From Pterobdella sp. o SKG-2022 (taxonomy: Eukaryota > Annelida > Clitellata > Hirudinida > Piscicolidae): 64,000 bases of DNA. The stretch spans positions 8,627,698 to 8,691,697 of the forward strand of contig OZ038325.1 of the NCBI GenBank assembly GCA_964035795.1, written 5' to 3'. Made by a program: the position numbers and the translations under genes. Shown one piece after another: positions 22,348 to 36,600 of this stretch. The notes beneath the pieces are model-generated. The model did not search any database and was not told where the DNA came from. It saw nothing but the letters and a program-made list of their open reading frames with translations. Position 1 is the stretch's first letter; the number at the start of each line of letters is the position of its first letter.

Positions 22348-25300
22348 ATGTTTCGAGTTAGAATATTGTCAAGTCGTGGAGTTGGCAAAATAATAAATGG
22401 AAAATTTTCGTCTTTGAAATCTTGTAGACGATTTGCAACAGCGACAACTTTTAAAGTTTTTAGCGAAAGTCTTTCCATTCTGAAAGGGCCTTGCAAACCA
22501 ACCTCCACAAGGTCACTGAAAAATATATTTTTATTTTGAAAATTTAATATTAGTTTGTTTTTTAAGCGAATTTGATGTGCCTAAATTTTTTGAAATTATA
22601 ATTTCAAATAGAAATAGAGATTTTTACGATTAGGTGCATACGATAATTAAGACATCACTAGGATAAATCTGTTTTTATGAGTGAAAAAAAAATTAAAACT
22701 TTATGTAATAAAGTGGAAAAACTTTCTTTTATTTAATCAGGAACAACATTGGAAAATGGTCATGCATATCTGCAAGAGGGATAAACACAGGTAATCTCGT
22801 GAGTTCATTTGAAACCATCTTATCTAGTTTTTCTTCTTCCAGGAAAGTATCCACCACACACAAAAGTAACATTACCAGCACTGTCTCCAACAATGGAGAA
22901 AGGAAACTTAGTAAAGTGGAACAAAAAGGAGGGAGATGAGTTGATGGAGGGAGATTTGCTGGCAGAAATAGAAACAGACAAAGCTACTATGGGATTTGAA
23001 ACCCCCGAAGAAGGATATCTGGCTCGAATCATCATCCCTGAAAACACCAAAGAAATCCCATTAGGAAAGGTATCAAAAAACAAAAAAATATCCAAAATAA
23101 AACATCATTCATACCCAAACAGTTGCTCTGCATTATAGTTGCTAACAAAGCTGACATGGCATCTTTCCAGTCATACACTCCTACTGAAGATTCTCTTAGA
23201 GGCGATGCCTATCCTCCTCCAAACATTGAAACTAATACTCCTTCTCCCTCTGGTATGTTTTAGATCTTGAATAACTATGGTATTTAAAATGGTTTTTACA
23301 ATTTGTTTCTAATTTATTATCCTCAAAATCCACTTTTATTCAAGAAATTCGAGCCTTGAGGTTTCCACCACACACAAAAGTAACATTACCAGCACTGTCT
23401 CCAACAATGGAGAAAGGAAACTTAGTAAAGTGGAACAAAAAGGAGGGAGATGAGTTGATGGAGGGAGATTTGCTGGCAGAAATAGAAACAGACAAAGCTA
23501 CTATGGGATTTGAAACCCCCGAAGAAGGATATCTGGCTCGAATCATCATCCCTGAAAACACTAAGGAAATCCCATTGGGAAAGGTAGTTTTATTGAAACC
23601 AATGATGATGCTGAATATCGTTTGTGCAATTTAAATCAACATAAACCCACAAATTTAAAAAACCATACAATAATTTCAGTATATTTGCAGCTTTATTGAT
23701 AATTTCCGCCTACAGCTGCTGTGTGTGATAGTGAATAAGAAGGAGGACATAGAGGCTTTCAAGGCATACACACCTACAGATGATTCTTTGAGGGGGGATG
23801 CCTACCCAGCCAGTGTGATCCTGGAAGCAGCCAAGCAACAGGTTGCAGAGAATATCACTGCTTCCACATCTAAGTCTTCTTCTCCACCTGCAGCTGCAGC
23901 TGTTAGCAAGGCATCTTTTCCCCCACACACTGAAGGTATCATGTTGGTGTGTTGGATAGATGTATTAATGATTTGTTTCCATGCTAGCATGAGATAGACA
24001 TTCAACTGAACGTAATCCATTTTTAAAAATGAATTCTGTAACTTCCAACCCTCCTTTCATTTTTCCCACTCAACAGTCAAGCTACCAAGTCTGTCTCCAA
24101 CTATGGAAAAGGGAAACCTCCAGGGATGGATGGTGAAGGAAGGTGAAGAACTCAAAGAGGGAGATGTGTTGGCTCAGATAGAGACCGACAAAGCCACCAT
24201 GGATTTTGAAACCCCTGAGGAAGGTTTTCTGGCCCGTATCATGGTGCCTGCTGGTACCCAGGGACTGCAAGTCGGAACTGTTAGTTTTATTTAAAATTTT
24301 CATTGCTGGTTAATCATATTATTTTAATGTTACAGTATTTTGAGTTTTTGAATATTTGCATATACGGTTTTTTTAATGATGATGATGATGTTTTTAATGG
24401 TTCTCATGATTCCTTCCTCCCATTTAGCCATTGTGTATTATCGTGGACAAAAAAGAAAACGTGGGAGCGTTCAAGAACTACACACCCTCACAAACACCCA
24501 GTGCTCCCGCCACTTCCACACCAGAGCAATCACCCCCACCACCACCTTCTCAGCCGTCTACACCACATCCACAAGTTACAAAGGTAGCCCAATCTTTGGA
24601 TACATTGAAATCTCCCGCCAGCCCTCTGGCTAAAAGACTTGCCCTGGAAAGGGGTATCGATATAGCGGTGAGACGATTGTGTGTTTTCATGGTTTTTTTT
24701 GATATTTATTTCTGAAATTTACATTTTTAGATAGTTTGCATTAGTTCAGAGGTCATTTTTTATATTTTTAAACTGCACAAACACACACACACACAGATGG
24801 TGTCGGGAACAGGACCAGGGGGCAGCGTAACAGCAGGAGATGTGCAATCCTTCAAGCCTCCAGTGGCAGCAGCTCCAATCACTCCAGCTGTAGGCCCCAC
24901 TCCACCACCTCCACCCCCACCATCTCCTGCCATCTCTGGGGCTTCCTACATTGATATCCCTCTATCTAACATAAGACAGGTGCTTATTATTTTTTAATCT
25001 ATGTATATTAATAGGGGTCAATCCTAGCAACTTTAGAATGTAAAGCAGTGTAATATAATTAGATTCAGTAGTATTAATCATTGCAAATGTTTTACCTGAG
25101 TTTTTGTTGTGTGAAGTGTCATGTTTTGTAACCCATCTACCTACCTATCTACGTATCTACCTACCATCACAGGTGATAGCAAAAAGGTTATTGTTATCAA
25201 AGCAGACCATCCCACACTATTATCTCACAGTGGACGTCCATATGGATGAAACTATCAGGTGATTACTATCGGGTATATAAAGTGGTTTAATCACTGTTGG

Positions 25301-26615
25301 GTAACTAAAAGCTTTGTGCATTTATATATGTGAACCTATTATGTTTCTGTCGATACAATGAAGTGCATTTGCATATGTGAACCTATTATGTTTCTGTCGA
25401 TACAATGATGTCAAAAAGCTTAATATTCAAATAGATTACGTAAATCTTGTTACATTATTACAAATAATGCCAAAGATTGCGCAAAGAACTGAACGAGCTA
25501 TTAAAAACAGAGTCGATCAAACTGTCTGTCAATGATTTTATCATCAAGGTAGTGTACCCATCCTGTTTATTATCGTTTTGTTATGTGGTTAGGTGGTGTA
25601 TTCATCCCTTTTCACAAACCTCACCCATGCACAGGCTTCAGCTCTTGCCTGTCTCAGAGTCCCAGAAGCCAATTCATCTTGGCAAGAATCCTACATCAGA
25701 CAGTTTGTTTATTATTATAATTCATTTTTTTTTGATTTTTCACATGTTTTATTCTTGCTGTTCTTTTAACCTTTCTATTGCTACATAACACCATTCACAG
25801 ATAATATATAACACCACCGCACAGACACACAAACGTGGACATCAACGTAGCAGTAGCCACTGATAACGGTCTCATCACGCCCATTGTTTTCAACGCCCAT
25901 CAAAAAGTTTACACCACTTGATATTAATTGAAAACATAGTTGGAATAGTAATAATTTCTTTTATCAATAGTTTTCAAATCAGCTATTACCCACTCCGCCT
26001 CTTAAAACCCCATCAACCTACCTCCCTCGTCTCTCCACAGGGCCTGGCCACCATAGCCACCGATGTGGTTCATCTGGCAGAAAAGGCCAAGCAAGGAAAG
26101 CTACAGCCACACGAGTTCCAGGGAGGTACGTTCACTATCAGTAACCTGGGAATGTTTGGGATCGCTTCTTTCTCCGCCATCATCAATCCTCCTCAGGTTT
26201 GTGTGTGTTTGTTTTTATGGGAGTTGTTTTTGTTTTTTTTTCTTCATTTTTTGAGTATTTCGCGTTTTGTATTTCCAACCGCATAAAATTTGGATCATAA
26301 AATGAGGAACCAATATAATGATCTTTTATAGTTTTTTGAATATTTTTTAAATTTTATTTATTATTTTTCCAAATTTTTTTAACCCTTCTCTACATCCTAA
26401 CTTACCTCCCTCTTAACACTGCACAGTCATGCATCTTAGCAGTGGGAGGTAGCCAGAAGAGGATTGTTCCTGATAACGACAAGGGGTACCGCACTAGTTC
26501 AGTGATGTCTGTAACGCTGAGTTGCGACCATAGAGTGGTCGATGGCGCTGTAGGTGCTGCCTGGTTAGCACATTTCAAGAAACTGCTGGAGAAGCCAAGC
26601 AATATGCTTCTTTAG
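22348..26615 (+). CDS. DLAT: DLAT, pyruvate dehydrogenase E2, with three lipoyl domains
   Basis: The E2 core of mitochondrial pyruvate dehydrogenase moves acetyl groups from lipoyl-lysine to CoA. Fifteen in-phase exons give 769 residues: 22348-22511, 22741-22790, 22843-23069, 23123-23252, 23345-23583, 23716-23935, 24077-24279, 24428-24667, 24797-24979, 25173-25258, 25476-25548, 25635-25702, 25825-25906, 26041-26196 and 26427-26615. The N-terminus [15 protein letters not shown] is a presequence. Three lipoyl domains each carry ETDKAT, with the acceptor Lys. Pro/Ala linkers follow each one. The E1/E3-binding domain reads [16 protein letters not shown]. The catalytic domain contains [18 protein letters not shown] and ends in [14 protein letters not shown], with the active-site His and Asp. 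Human DLAT has two lipoyl domains and 647 residues, so this protein has one extra. The exon 5 start could be 23354 instead of 23345. Confidence 0.95.
22851..23583 (+). repeat. Duplicated lipoyl-domain exon (two 219-bp copies)
   Basis: The blocks 22851-23069 and 23365-23583 match at 216 of 219 positions by eye. All three differences (ACC/ACT, AAA/AAG, TTA/TTG) are synonymous and sit near the 3' end, so the encoded 73 residues are identical. Flanking introns and linker exons differ. Confidence 0.93.
25318..25411 (+). repeat. Tandem 47-bp duplication in a DLAT intron
   Basis: Two adjacent copies contain TGTGAACCTATTATGTTTCT followed by GTCGATACAATGA, offset by 47 bp, with two or three mismatches. 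No function is evident. Confidence 0.8.
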
Positions 26616-27605
26616 TTTTATAAATAGCTTTTACGGGTTGTATGAGAGTTTAGTTTGTGTTCTATGTTATGGGATGTTTTATTGAAAGTTTGTTTAGGTA
26701 TAAGGTTTCAGGTTTTTGGTGCTGAGCGTTGTGACTTTGTGATCGAGTATGATAGATGAATCAGCTTATAAGAATCAATGATATTTTCAGTTCATAACAC
26801 TTTGATTATAATAAGGTTTAACAAAGTTTCGCAAAGATTGCTTGAGTTGAAGTCAGTAGAGATATTAGGATAAGGGTGGGATGGTTGATAACGATTAGCT
26901 TCTAGATTAAGTTTGCGCGTCTTTTTCGAATCGAGAAGTAATTGACTCTAACTCACTGTTGATAATTTAAGATTATTTTCAAAATGAAAGATCATAACCA
27001 ACTATAAAGTCTAATTTTGTGTTGATTTCAATTTGCTTTATCCTTTGATTAAATATTCTCATTCAAAAGGGTGACTGTATAAGTGATAAAAATTTGTTTA
27101 TGTGTTTTTTATTAAATTTATAATAGCTTATAAGCTCTAACTCTACATCAACGTTTTATTTACAATTTATGAAATAAATTCCAAAATTTGATTGATAATT
27201 GTCTTAAAATGGCATTTTTATTTATTGTCAAAACTCCAGCTCGGGATTAATTCTTAATTTAATACATTTGTCTTTAAATAAATTTTTCCCAAAAAATCCA
27301 TATTCTCTGAGAGCCAAAACGTAAATGTCACCTTATCAGCATTTGACTATTCGAAAAGCCATCCCTATTAGGTTTTACTCGCGCCATTGATATTGAGAAA
27401 TTTTTATATAAAATTTTGAATTCCTGTTTTTTGCACTATAAATAATTTGACATTTGTTAATATAAAAGAATTTTTTAAAACAATCGGTTAGAAAGATTTT
27501 TGGTTTGCATTCATAGAACCATTATAATTTAATTCATTAAGATTATACTAAACCCTATTCAAACCGATGTTTCAATATCTAATTTATTCTTAAACAAACA
27601 TAGAA
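26616..27605. other. Intergenic between DLAT and STAG
   Basis: 990 bp of AT-rich sequence that must include the DLAT 3' UTR and the STAG promoter. I see no further gene, RNA or repeat. Confidence 0.5.
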
Positions 27606-30600
27606 ATGGATGATGAATCGATAGCATCAACGAACGAGGATTCAATGGCGTCTGCCTCGGAAGAGTCGTCTGCGACACAGAGACCATCAAGAAGATGCAA
27701 GACTTTAGCCATGAAAGGTTTGATCGGCAACAAGAAAAAACAAAATGAAGCCGAAACGTTGGTTGCTTATAATTATGTTTTGTTCTTCTTTGATTCAAGT
27801 ATTTTTAATCATTTTTAGTAGCATCCTTATATATTTAGTACCAATCATCTTTTGAAAAGCTTATTAATAAATGATTTTTCAAATCTTATCTCCAATGTTA
27901 GTGAAAATTGTATAAAGAAATTATTTTGAAACTAAGCAGGCTAAAATTATGTATAAGGAATATAAAGAATTGAAAATATTAATCACAGGATGGAGCATGA
28001 AGTAGAAGATGATGAAGCAGTGATTGATGAGGATGAAGAGGATGAGGATGAAGGAGCATCAAAGAAAAAAGGAAAAAAACGAGTTAACGAGGTTTATATT
28101 GTTAAAATTATATTTCATATAAAACACACATCTTATAAATATCAAATTTAAAAAATCTTTCGAGTGATTTTTAATTAGGATTTTTAGCTATATATGTACA
28201 AGCTTTATCATTGCCAAATGTCTCCATTATAGACTGGAAAGCGAGGCAGAAAACCAGGAGCAAAAAGCTCGAAAACCCCTGTTAAACGACAAGCCATTGA
28301 GGCATACCGCAGGCCTGAAAATGTGTCACTTCAAGGAACTCTGTTCGATGTGGTCAAGCAGGCAAAGATCCCACTAACTGTATGTTTGTATATGTGTGTT
28401 ATAACTATTTTTTTCAAGATTTACAGTTCCTATGATGTTTGTTAACAATGATAAACTTGGTGGACATAAAATGATATGCTGATAACAAACACCACCAACA
28501 GACAGTGGTAGATGAGTGGATAGAGAGTTACAAGCAGGACAGAGACCAGGCATTGTTGACACTCATCCAGTTCCTTATTCACGCATGTGGGTGCAAGGGA
28601 ACAGTCACCATGCATATGTATACTTCTCTTGAACATGCTGACATCATCAGGAAGATGACTGAACAGTTTGATGAGGTGGGTGGGTGGTTGGTGGAGTAGG
28701 ATAGATACATGGTTGGTTGGTTGGTAGAGGTGTTTTTCAAAAAAATTAAAAAGAAAATATCTCAGTGAAAAGAGAATCATAACTATTTCACAAGTACATC
28801 ATCATTCTATTTAGAACCCATTTTCTTCAGCAGAGGGTAAGGCTTTTTTGAAAACAAGTCTTTTCCACTTAAGGCGGTCGTGTAGGTCGATTTCCATCAA
28901 ACTGAGCTTTGTCCGATCCTTTTTCAACAACTCTTCCCATGTCATTTTTGGCCTACCGGGTCTTTTAACACCAACAATCTTGAATTCTCTGACTTTTGAA
29001 AGCCAACCTGAGCTGCGCACTACATGACCAAACCACCTCAACCTATGACAACGCAACGCTGATTCTATGTTCTGAATGCCAAGTTTGGCATGCAATTTTT
29101 CTGCGCTTATCCTGTCTTCAACCCTAGCTTTGCAAATCCATCAAATCATAGCCAAGTCATTGCGCTTCAATCGGTTTAGGGAATTTGAAATTGATTCACT
29201 CATTGAAAAGGAAAAATAACTTTGAAGATAAGTAAAGTATATTACCATCTGTCTCTATTTTATCTATTTGGTCTTGCACCATTTGCATATCTTGAGAATT
29301 TTTAATAATTATTTATAAAACAACATCAAAAGACCCAAATCAAAATGATACCCGATCTTTGACCACTGTAAGACCATGTTTGAAATCTATTTTGATCATC
29401 TGCGACTTCAATTTCAACTTGGAGCTCTGAAGTTATATCAAAAGTACTTCATACTTTGGGTTTTAAAATTAATAAGACATAACCGATTTCAGCCTCTATT
29501 ATCTTGCACAAAAATGTCGATACCTCATTATAAAATATATTATTCACTCACCAAGGCTCATAGATTCTCTAAATATCGCAAAAATCAGAAGCCTGTGTAA
29601 GACAAACATCGTAATGAATTTATACTTAAATTAAACTGATTATTTTTTTTTAAACTAAATTATAAAAATTTGACTTATATTCAATTTAATGTTTTTATAG
29701 AAGTTTTTCAACAAATATTTTAATTAAAATATATACGCGAGAAACAGGTGGTTGAATAATAATGCAGGGTTGGACTTTGGGTAATAAAGTACCATTTTCC
29801 CTATCTTTTTAAATCACACCATTTTACAGGACAGTGCAGACTACCCCATAATAATGGCAGGGGCTGCTTGCAAGAAGTTCCGGAACAATCTGTGTGAGTT
29901 GATTGCATGTCTTGTGAGGCAATGCCAGTATTCTATCATCTATGACCAGTGAGTCTTTGTGTTTTATCCAATATAGCCCTTCATTACATAGATATTTTTG
30001 TTTTTGTAGTCTTCATTTAATGTTATTTCTATTTTTAATATCAGAATTAGTTTGGTCATAATGAGAATTTTTTTCTATTAATTTTTATATATAAAAACAA
30101 TAATAGTTATTTTGAAAAAAATCAAATCATGAGGTTATAAAACAAAGATACACACTGAACTGTCAGGTACATGATGGACAACATGATCTCACTGATCACA
30201 GGCCTCACTGACTCCCAAGTGAGAGCATTCAGGCATACAAGTACCCTATGTGGTTGGTTCCTAAGTTTTATTTCTTGTGTGGTTGTGGTAGGTTAGTAAG
30301 TAAGTTGAGCAGTTTGTGTGTGTGTTAGTGAGTTGGTCGTCAAGTTGAATTTTCTGCTTTTAAATCACTTTCAAGTGATTTAAAAGTGATTCACTAAGTG
30401 CTGAAGAGAATACATAAAATCATACAGCCATTTTTATCATTGGTCGTAAAACAACACTTCCCCATCACTCAACAGCCATGAAGTTGATGACAGCTTTGGT
30501 GGATGTCTCTTTAAACTTGAGCATCAGTCTAGACCACACCCAACGGCAATATGAGGGTGAACGAGCCAAAGTGAAAGCCAAACAAGCACAAGATCGCCTA

Positions 30601-33600
30601 GAATTGTTGCTTGAGAAGAGGAAAGAGGTAGGATGGTGGATGGTGTTTGTCAGTATTAGGCTTATGACCGGAATGGATTTATTTTAAATAGCACTCATCA
30701 TTAACTCTAATACTCATCATCATCATTAACGCTTATAGCAGCCCTAATGATGCAAAACACAAACATGCCAGACTGAAGAGAACCAAGAAGAAATTAGACA
30801 CATGCTGACCTACATTTTCAAAGGGGTTTTTGTGCATCGCTACAGGTGTGTGTGTATTGTTGCATGCATGGGTGGATGTTGGCTTCAGTATGATGATGTA
30901 AAGGAGTTGATGTTCTTTATAACAGTGGTAATTCTCTATAATAGGGATATGTTTATCTCTACAGAGATGTTCGACCAGAGATCCGTGTGATTTGCACCCA
31001 AGTAAGATTACCATCATTCATCTATCCATCCACTCATCCATCTATCCATCCACTCATCCATCTATCCATTTATCTACCCATTCATCAACACAAATTTGTT
31101 TATCCTTTTCTATCTAACCTTCAACCCTCTCGTCTACCTGTCCATCAGTCTATCCATCCATCACTTGGTCATTAAGCCATTCATGGTGACCACTACTACA
31201 GGAAGTGGGTGTGTGGATGAAAAGGTATCCCACCATGTTTCTTGATGACTCGTACCTCAAGTACATCGGCTGGACTCTTTATGATAGGGTTGCATATTTA
31301 TTTTTTTATTTTTATTGTTGTTATTATTTTTGGTACCTCATGGGTGTGTCTCAAGTTCCCATCAGGATACTTGTGGGATATTCATCTGTTATGTTTTTAA
31401 GTAGCTTATCTGCTTGGTTCATTGTAATGTTTGATCAAGTCATCTTCATATTGAGCAATCTTCTGCCTATAGTTTATTTTTAATTGATTAATCAATTCAT
31501 TATCAAGAACACACACATACACACAGGTAGGAGAAGTAAGGTTATGCTGTCTAAAGTGCTTACAACCTCTATACGAAGCGCCTGAACTGCTATCCAAGCT
31601 GGAGTTGTTCACAAATCGATTCAAGGTAAGTGTATTGTAGTTATAGGAATAATTTCTCAACCCTTGGCAAAAGAAAATGGGCTATAAGAGGTATTCAATG
31701 GATTGGTCGATTGATTGGTGTTTTATGGCTGTGTTTGATGGCATACAGGACCGTATAGTGGAAATGACCTTGGATAAAGAGCTGGAAGTGAGTGTGCATG
31801 CTGTCAAACTTGTCATTTCCATCTTCAAGTATGTGTCTTTGGTCTTATTGAAATAGATGCCATGATTTATATCTGGTTTTAATACCATTTTATATAAATA
31901 ACGCATCCATGACTCCACATGTGTGTATAGTCAAACACACACACACACAAAGATGGAATGAGTCGATACTGGGAGATAAGGATTGTGAAAGCATATATGA
32001 GTTGGTGTATTCATCACATCGACCTCTTGCCAATGCTGCTGGCCAGTTCCTTGCTGCAAAACTGTTTTCCAATGTTTGTGTTGGGGTTGTTGGTGGTTGG
32101 GTGTTTGTGTGTGTATGTGTGAGGATGTTGCTGGTTGTGTGTGTGAGGGTATTAGTGGTTGGATATTTGAGGTTGTTCGTAGTTGTGAATGTTGACCATA
32201 TCAACACCATGGGAAGTTATGCCTGGTTGAATGCTTATATTGACTGCACCTCAACTAATCTTTATGGGAAACTCACACAGAACAACCATCAGGAAGATGG
32301 AAGCAAGAAGAAGGTGGAAGACAACACACCCTACATGAGAGACCTTGTGTTCTTTTTTATTGAGAGTGAGGTTGGTGTATCTTCAGCCGCTTTCTTTTTA
32401 ATGGAATCCTGGTGATGATGGCATTCAGTATTAACCATCCTACACTTTTCAATAGCGATCTTATAGTGATTAACTATAATAATTATCAATATTTATAGTA
32501 AATTTCTGTCAATAAGGGTAGTAAATGAGATGTTGGAATGGAAATGGAAGCAGACGATGATGATGATGAGAATAATGATGTATAATGATGATGTTGGTGA
32601 TAGTGATGATGAATATTAACCACCCTAAACCTTGAAATGACACACCACCCAGCTACACGAGCATGGAGCATACCTGGTTGACAGCCTATGGGATTCATGC
32701 AGCATGCTGAAGGACTGGGGCTGCTACACCAGTTTGCTGCTCGATGAGCCTGCTAATGAGGAAGATGGTGGGTTGGAGAGGAGAGGGAGGGTTTGATTTA
32801 TAAAAGGGGGAAGGGGGAGGGTAGCTTGTGTGTATGTGCAAGTCTAGTTCAGTTGAGTAAAGATTAGTTCAGTTAATTTTAGATATTTAAAGATACTTTT
32901 ATGGCATAAGAGAGTTCCAAATTATCTGGGAGTGAGGTCAAAGTTATCATATTTTTTATATTATATTCTGTATCCATCCATTGTTATTGTAATAGGTTAT
33001 ATAGAAAACCTTATCTCCCATAGCTCTGGACGATAAACAGGAGACCAGCCTGATTGAGTTGATGGTGTGTGCTGTGAAACAAGCTGCCACTGGAGGGTAC
33101 CCTGTTGGAAGGTGGGATAGGGTGGTGTCAGTCAGGTGGCGTTTTATGGTAGAGAGGTGTTGGGGTGGTGTTGGTGGTCATGTCAGAGTATAGTGGTCTT
33201 TATAGCATAACAAGTGATCTTCACTTAATGAACTCTGCACAGAGGACCTTCATCTCGCAAGATGGCTGGCAAGGAGCTTAAGCATGTATGCCATTCACCA
33301 TTATTAATGAGTCACTAATGATTATTTAGTTTATTCTTTCATTATTTTTATTTACTCTTAAATTACACATTTTTTTTGTTTATTAGTACTTTTATTGTTA
33401 TTGTTGCTCTCGTTTTTATTATTCATTATTATTTTTATTATTCTTATCATAACCAGGTGGCAGAGGACAAAAGCATATTAACAGAGCACTTCATACCCAC
33501 ACTGCCTCTGCTGCTTGATAAGGTTGACTAAAATAAATAAATGAAAAATATTCATGTTAAGTTATACTGCTGTGGGCTGACAACACAACAACAAAATATT

Positions 33601-36600
33601 ATTGAAATAACACAACAATACAATAGTATTGCAACAACACAACTATACAATATCATTGCAACAACACACCAATACAATGCTCAACACAACAGTTTGCCAT
33701 GCATGCAGAAAAGATAGGCAATCTTCTGAATCTTCCCTTGCACTTTGACCTACACATTTACACCACAGGTCGACATGAAAAGGTTGCTTTATTATTATTA
33801 TTATTATTTTTATGCTTATTATAACAGAAACAAACACTAAGGTTTATTGAGAAACTTAATACACGAAGCTTTTCGTAAGAGTATCTTACATACTCTTACG
33901 AAAAGCTTGTTTCTATTATATTGATTTCCGGCTATTTTACGTCAACTTTATGCTCATTATTATTGTTATTATTATTATTGTTATTTTTTTAACGTCTTTT
34001 GTCTTAAGGTATTATTGATAACCATATTAATTATTTTAGCATTATTTATCCTCATCGTTGTTTTACGTCTTTTACATATTAGTTCAGTTGCCTGCTAGTA
34101 TGGGTTAGGCTTAAATTTGATTACATCTGGTCAACATACGTATTAATTATGCATTAAAAGTTGTTCCACGATTTTATTTACTCCCTTCAAATGCATCTCC
34201 TCTCTACAGCATCTGGAGTTGCTGCTGAAGCACCTGGAATCCATAATGGAGAAGTATAAGGAGTATGATGTGAGTGTGTGTGTGCTATTATTTTGTGAGG
34301 GTTAACCTCAATGTATGAGAAGTTTCAGCACCAACTCATCTATCAATCATTTTTTCGCCAATTACTTTCTAATGATTCAAACCATCTGTCTGTCATCCAT
34401 TCGTTCATCCACTAAACACACACCCACCCATTCTCCACCCATCAATCTATCTATTGCCCACCCATCAACCAATCCACCCACCCACTCTCAAAGGTGCTAT
34501 TGAACTGTTCAAGAGTGCTGGAGCATCTATGCAGTAGTGAATTTGTGGTAGCAAGCAAGTGTAACATTTTCAAGATGACCCTCGTTGACAACATTTTCGC
34601 TTCATTCAATGTTGCCTCCAATGCTTTCTTTGATAAGGTGGTGGGTGGGGGAGATGGAGGTGGTGGTGGGGGACTGGGAGATGTGATAGTGATGGGGAGG
34701 GGTGTGAGAGGGAATGAGAGTGGTGTGAGGTGTGAAAGGTGATGGGGATGGTAGAAGGGTGTGAGAGGTGATGGGTGTGATGGTTGAGGAGGGTGGGCCG
34801 ATGAGGGTGTTGCGGTTTGATAATCAGTGTAGTTTTTAAACCTCATGTGGTATATTGAACACACAGGGAGGCCAGCCATCTGAGGATGAGACCTATGCCC
34901 TCATCAAGTCCCTTGACCGCATCCATGCCATCCTCAAGTCTGCATATAGTTGTTGTTGTAGTCTATTGTTATTATTATTGTTGTAGTCTATTGTTATTAT
35001 TATTGTTGTAGTCTATTGTTATTATTATTGTTGTAGTCTATTGTTATTATTATTGTTGTAGTCTATTGTTATTATTATTGTTGTAGTCTATTGTTATTAT
35101 TATTGTTGTAGTCTATTGTTATTATTATTGTTGTAGTCTATTGTTATTATTATTGTTGTAGTCTATTGTTATTATTATTGTTGTAGTCTATTGTTATTAT
35201 TATTGTTGTAGTCTATTGTTATTATTATTGTTGTAGTCTATTGTTATTATTATTGTTGTAGTCTATTGTTATTATTATTGTTGTAGTCTATTGTTATTAT
35301 TATTGTTGTAGTCTATTGTTATTATTATTGTTGTAGTCTATTGTTATTATTATTGTTGTAGTCTATTGTTATTATTATTGTTGTTTTTTTTATTTTTTCA
35401 ATTTTGATTGTTGTTATTGTTGAAGTCTTACTCTATGATTATCTTTTTATAATATCATTTTATTTTTTATACCTAATCCTTCATTGATGCACCTCAGTTG
35501 CCACGACTTGGTTCAGTGGGACATGAGTGACTTCTTCCACAAGCTCTTCAAGGAGAAGAGATCTGTCAATAAGGATGTATGTGTGGTTGTCTGTGTTGAT
35601 GGTGGTAGTTGTTTGTTTGGTGACGTGTTGGTGGTTTGTTTGGTGGTGTCTGGTGTTTGTGTTAATGATTATGTGGTCTCTGTCGTTTCGCTTAAATTCA
35701 TCCAAAAACATTAAGTTGCTATAATCTTCATTCTGATCATTATTGTTATAACGTTCTATCGTCCACTATTATCATTCTTTTTACATAATAAATTGTTCAT
35801 CACACCCAGATCCTATGCAAGGGCATAGCCTGCTACCACTTGTACATTTATTGGAGGCTTGCCACCCTTGACTCCAACAATGCCACTGAGGTTGGTCACA
35901 ATGCTTGATTGCTTACAGTCATGAATATTAAATATATATGTTATAATATCATACCATTTTTTATCAACATTCTATTTAATTTTATTTTATATTAATATTT
36001 CATTTAATTTTAAATTAAAAATATAATTTATTGAAACTGATTTATTTTATATCCCATTATGTCAAAATATATATCACCGGTGTCGCTATTGCTACAATGA
36101 TTATATAGTTATATCTTGGCACCACCTTTTAATTTCACCAACATTGAAGTCCAATCTCACCCAGGAGCAACTGAAGCACCTGCGAAAGAAGTTAAAGAGC
36201 TTGATGGAGTCATTGTGCATGTTGTTGAAGCACCCTCAAGTGTTGGTGCAGGAGGAGGTGGGTGGTGTTGTTGATTGTTGTGTTGTTGTTTATTTTTGTG
36301 GTGTTGTTTTTTGTTGAGGTGTTGATTGTGTTGTAATCCTTATACATCATTATGGTCAATTCCAACATTATCATCATAATTGACCTCCATACATCAGCAT
36401 TAACCTCCACACGTCATCCCTTAGCTTCACTCACCATCATTACCATCCTAACTACATAAAAAACCCACCCATCATCACCACACCAATCCCACAAACCACC
36501 ACACCACCCATCACCACTCAGGCCTACATCACCATATGTGATCTACTGATTCTCTTTAACAAGCATCTGGCAACTAATCACCCTCACCTCTCCTCCCTCA

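Noticed and set aside
29376..29600. 74-codon plus-strand frame in a STAG intron
   Set aside because: No recognisable motif or splice partner, and it lies next to LINE debris.
31909..32415. 168-codon plus-strand frame
   Set aside because: It reads through two STAG exons and the intron between; the intron part is GT-rich and not coding.
34954..35386. Regular 25-bp repeat resembling a CRISPR array
   Set aside because: Copies are contiguous with no unique spacers, sit in a eukaryotic intron, and no cas genes exist nearby.
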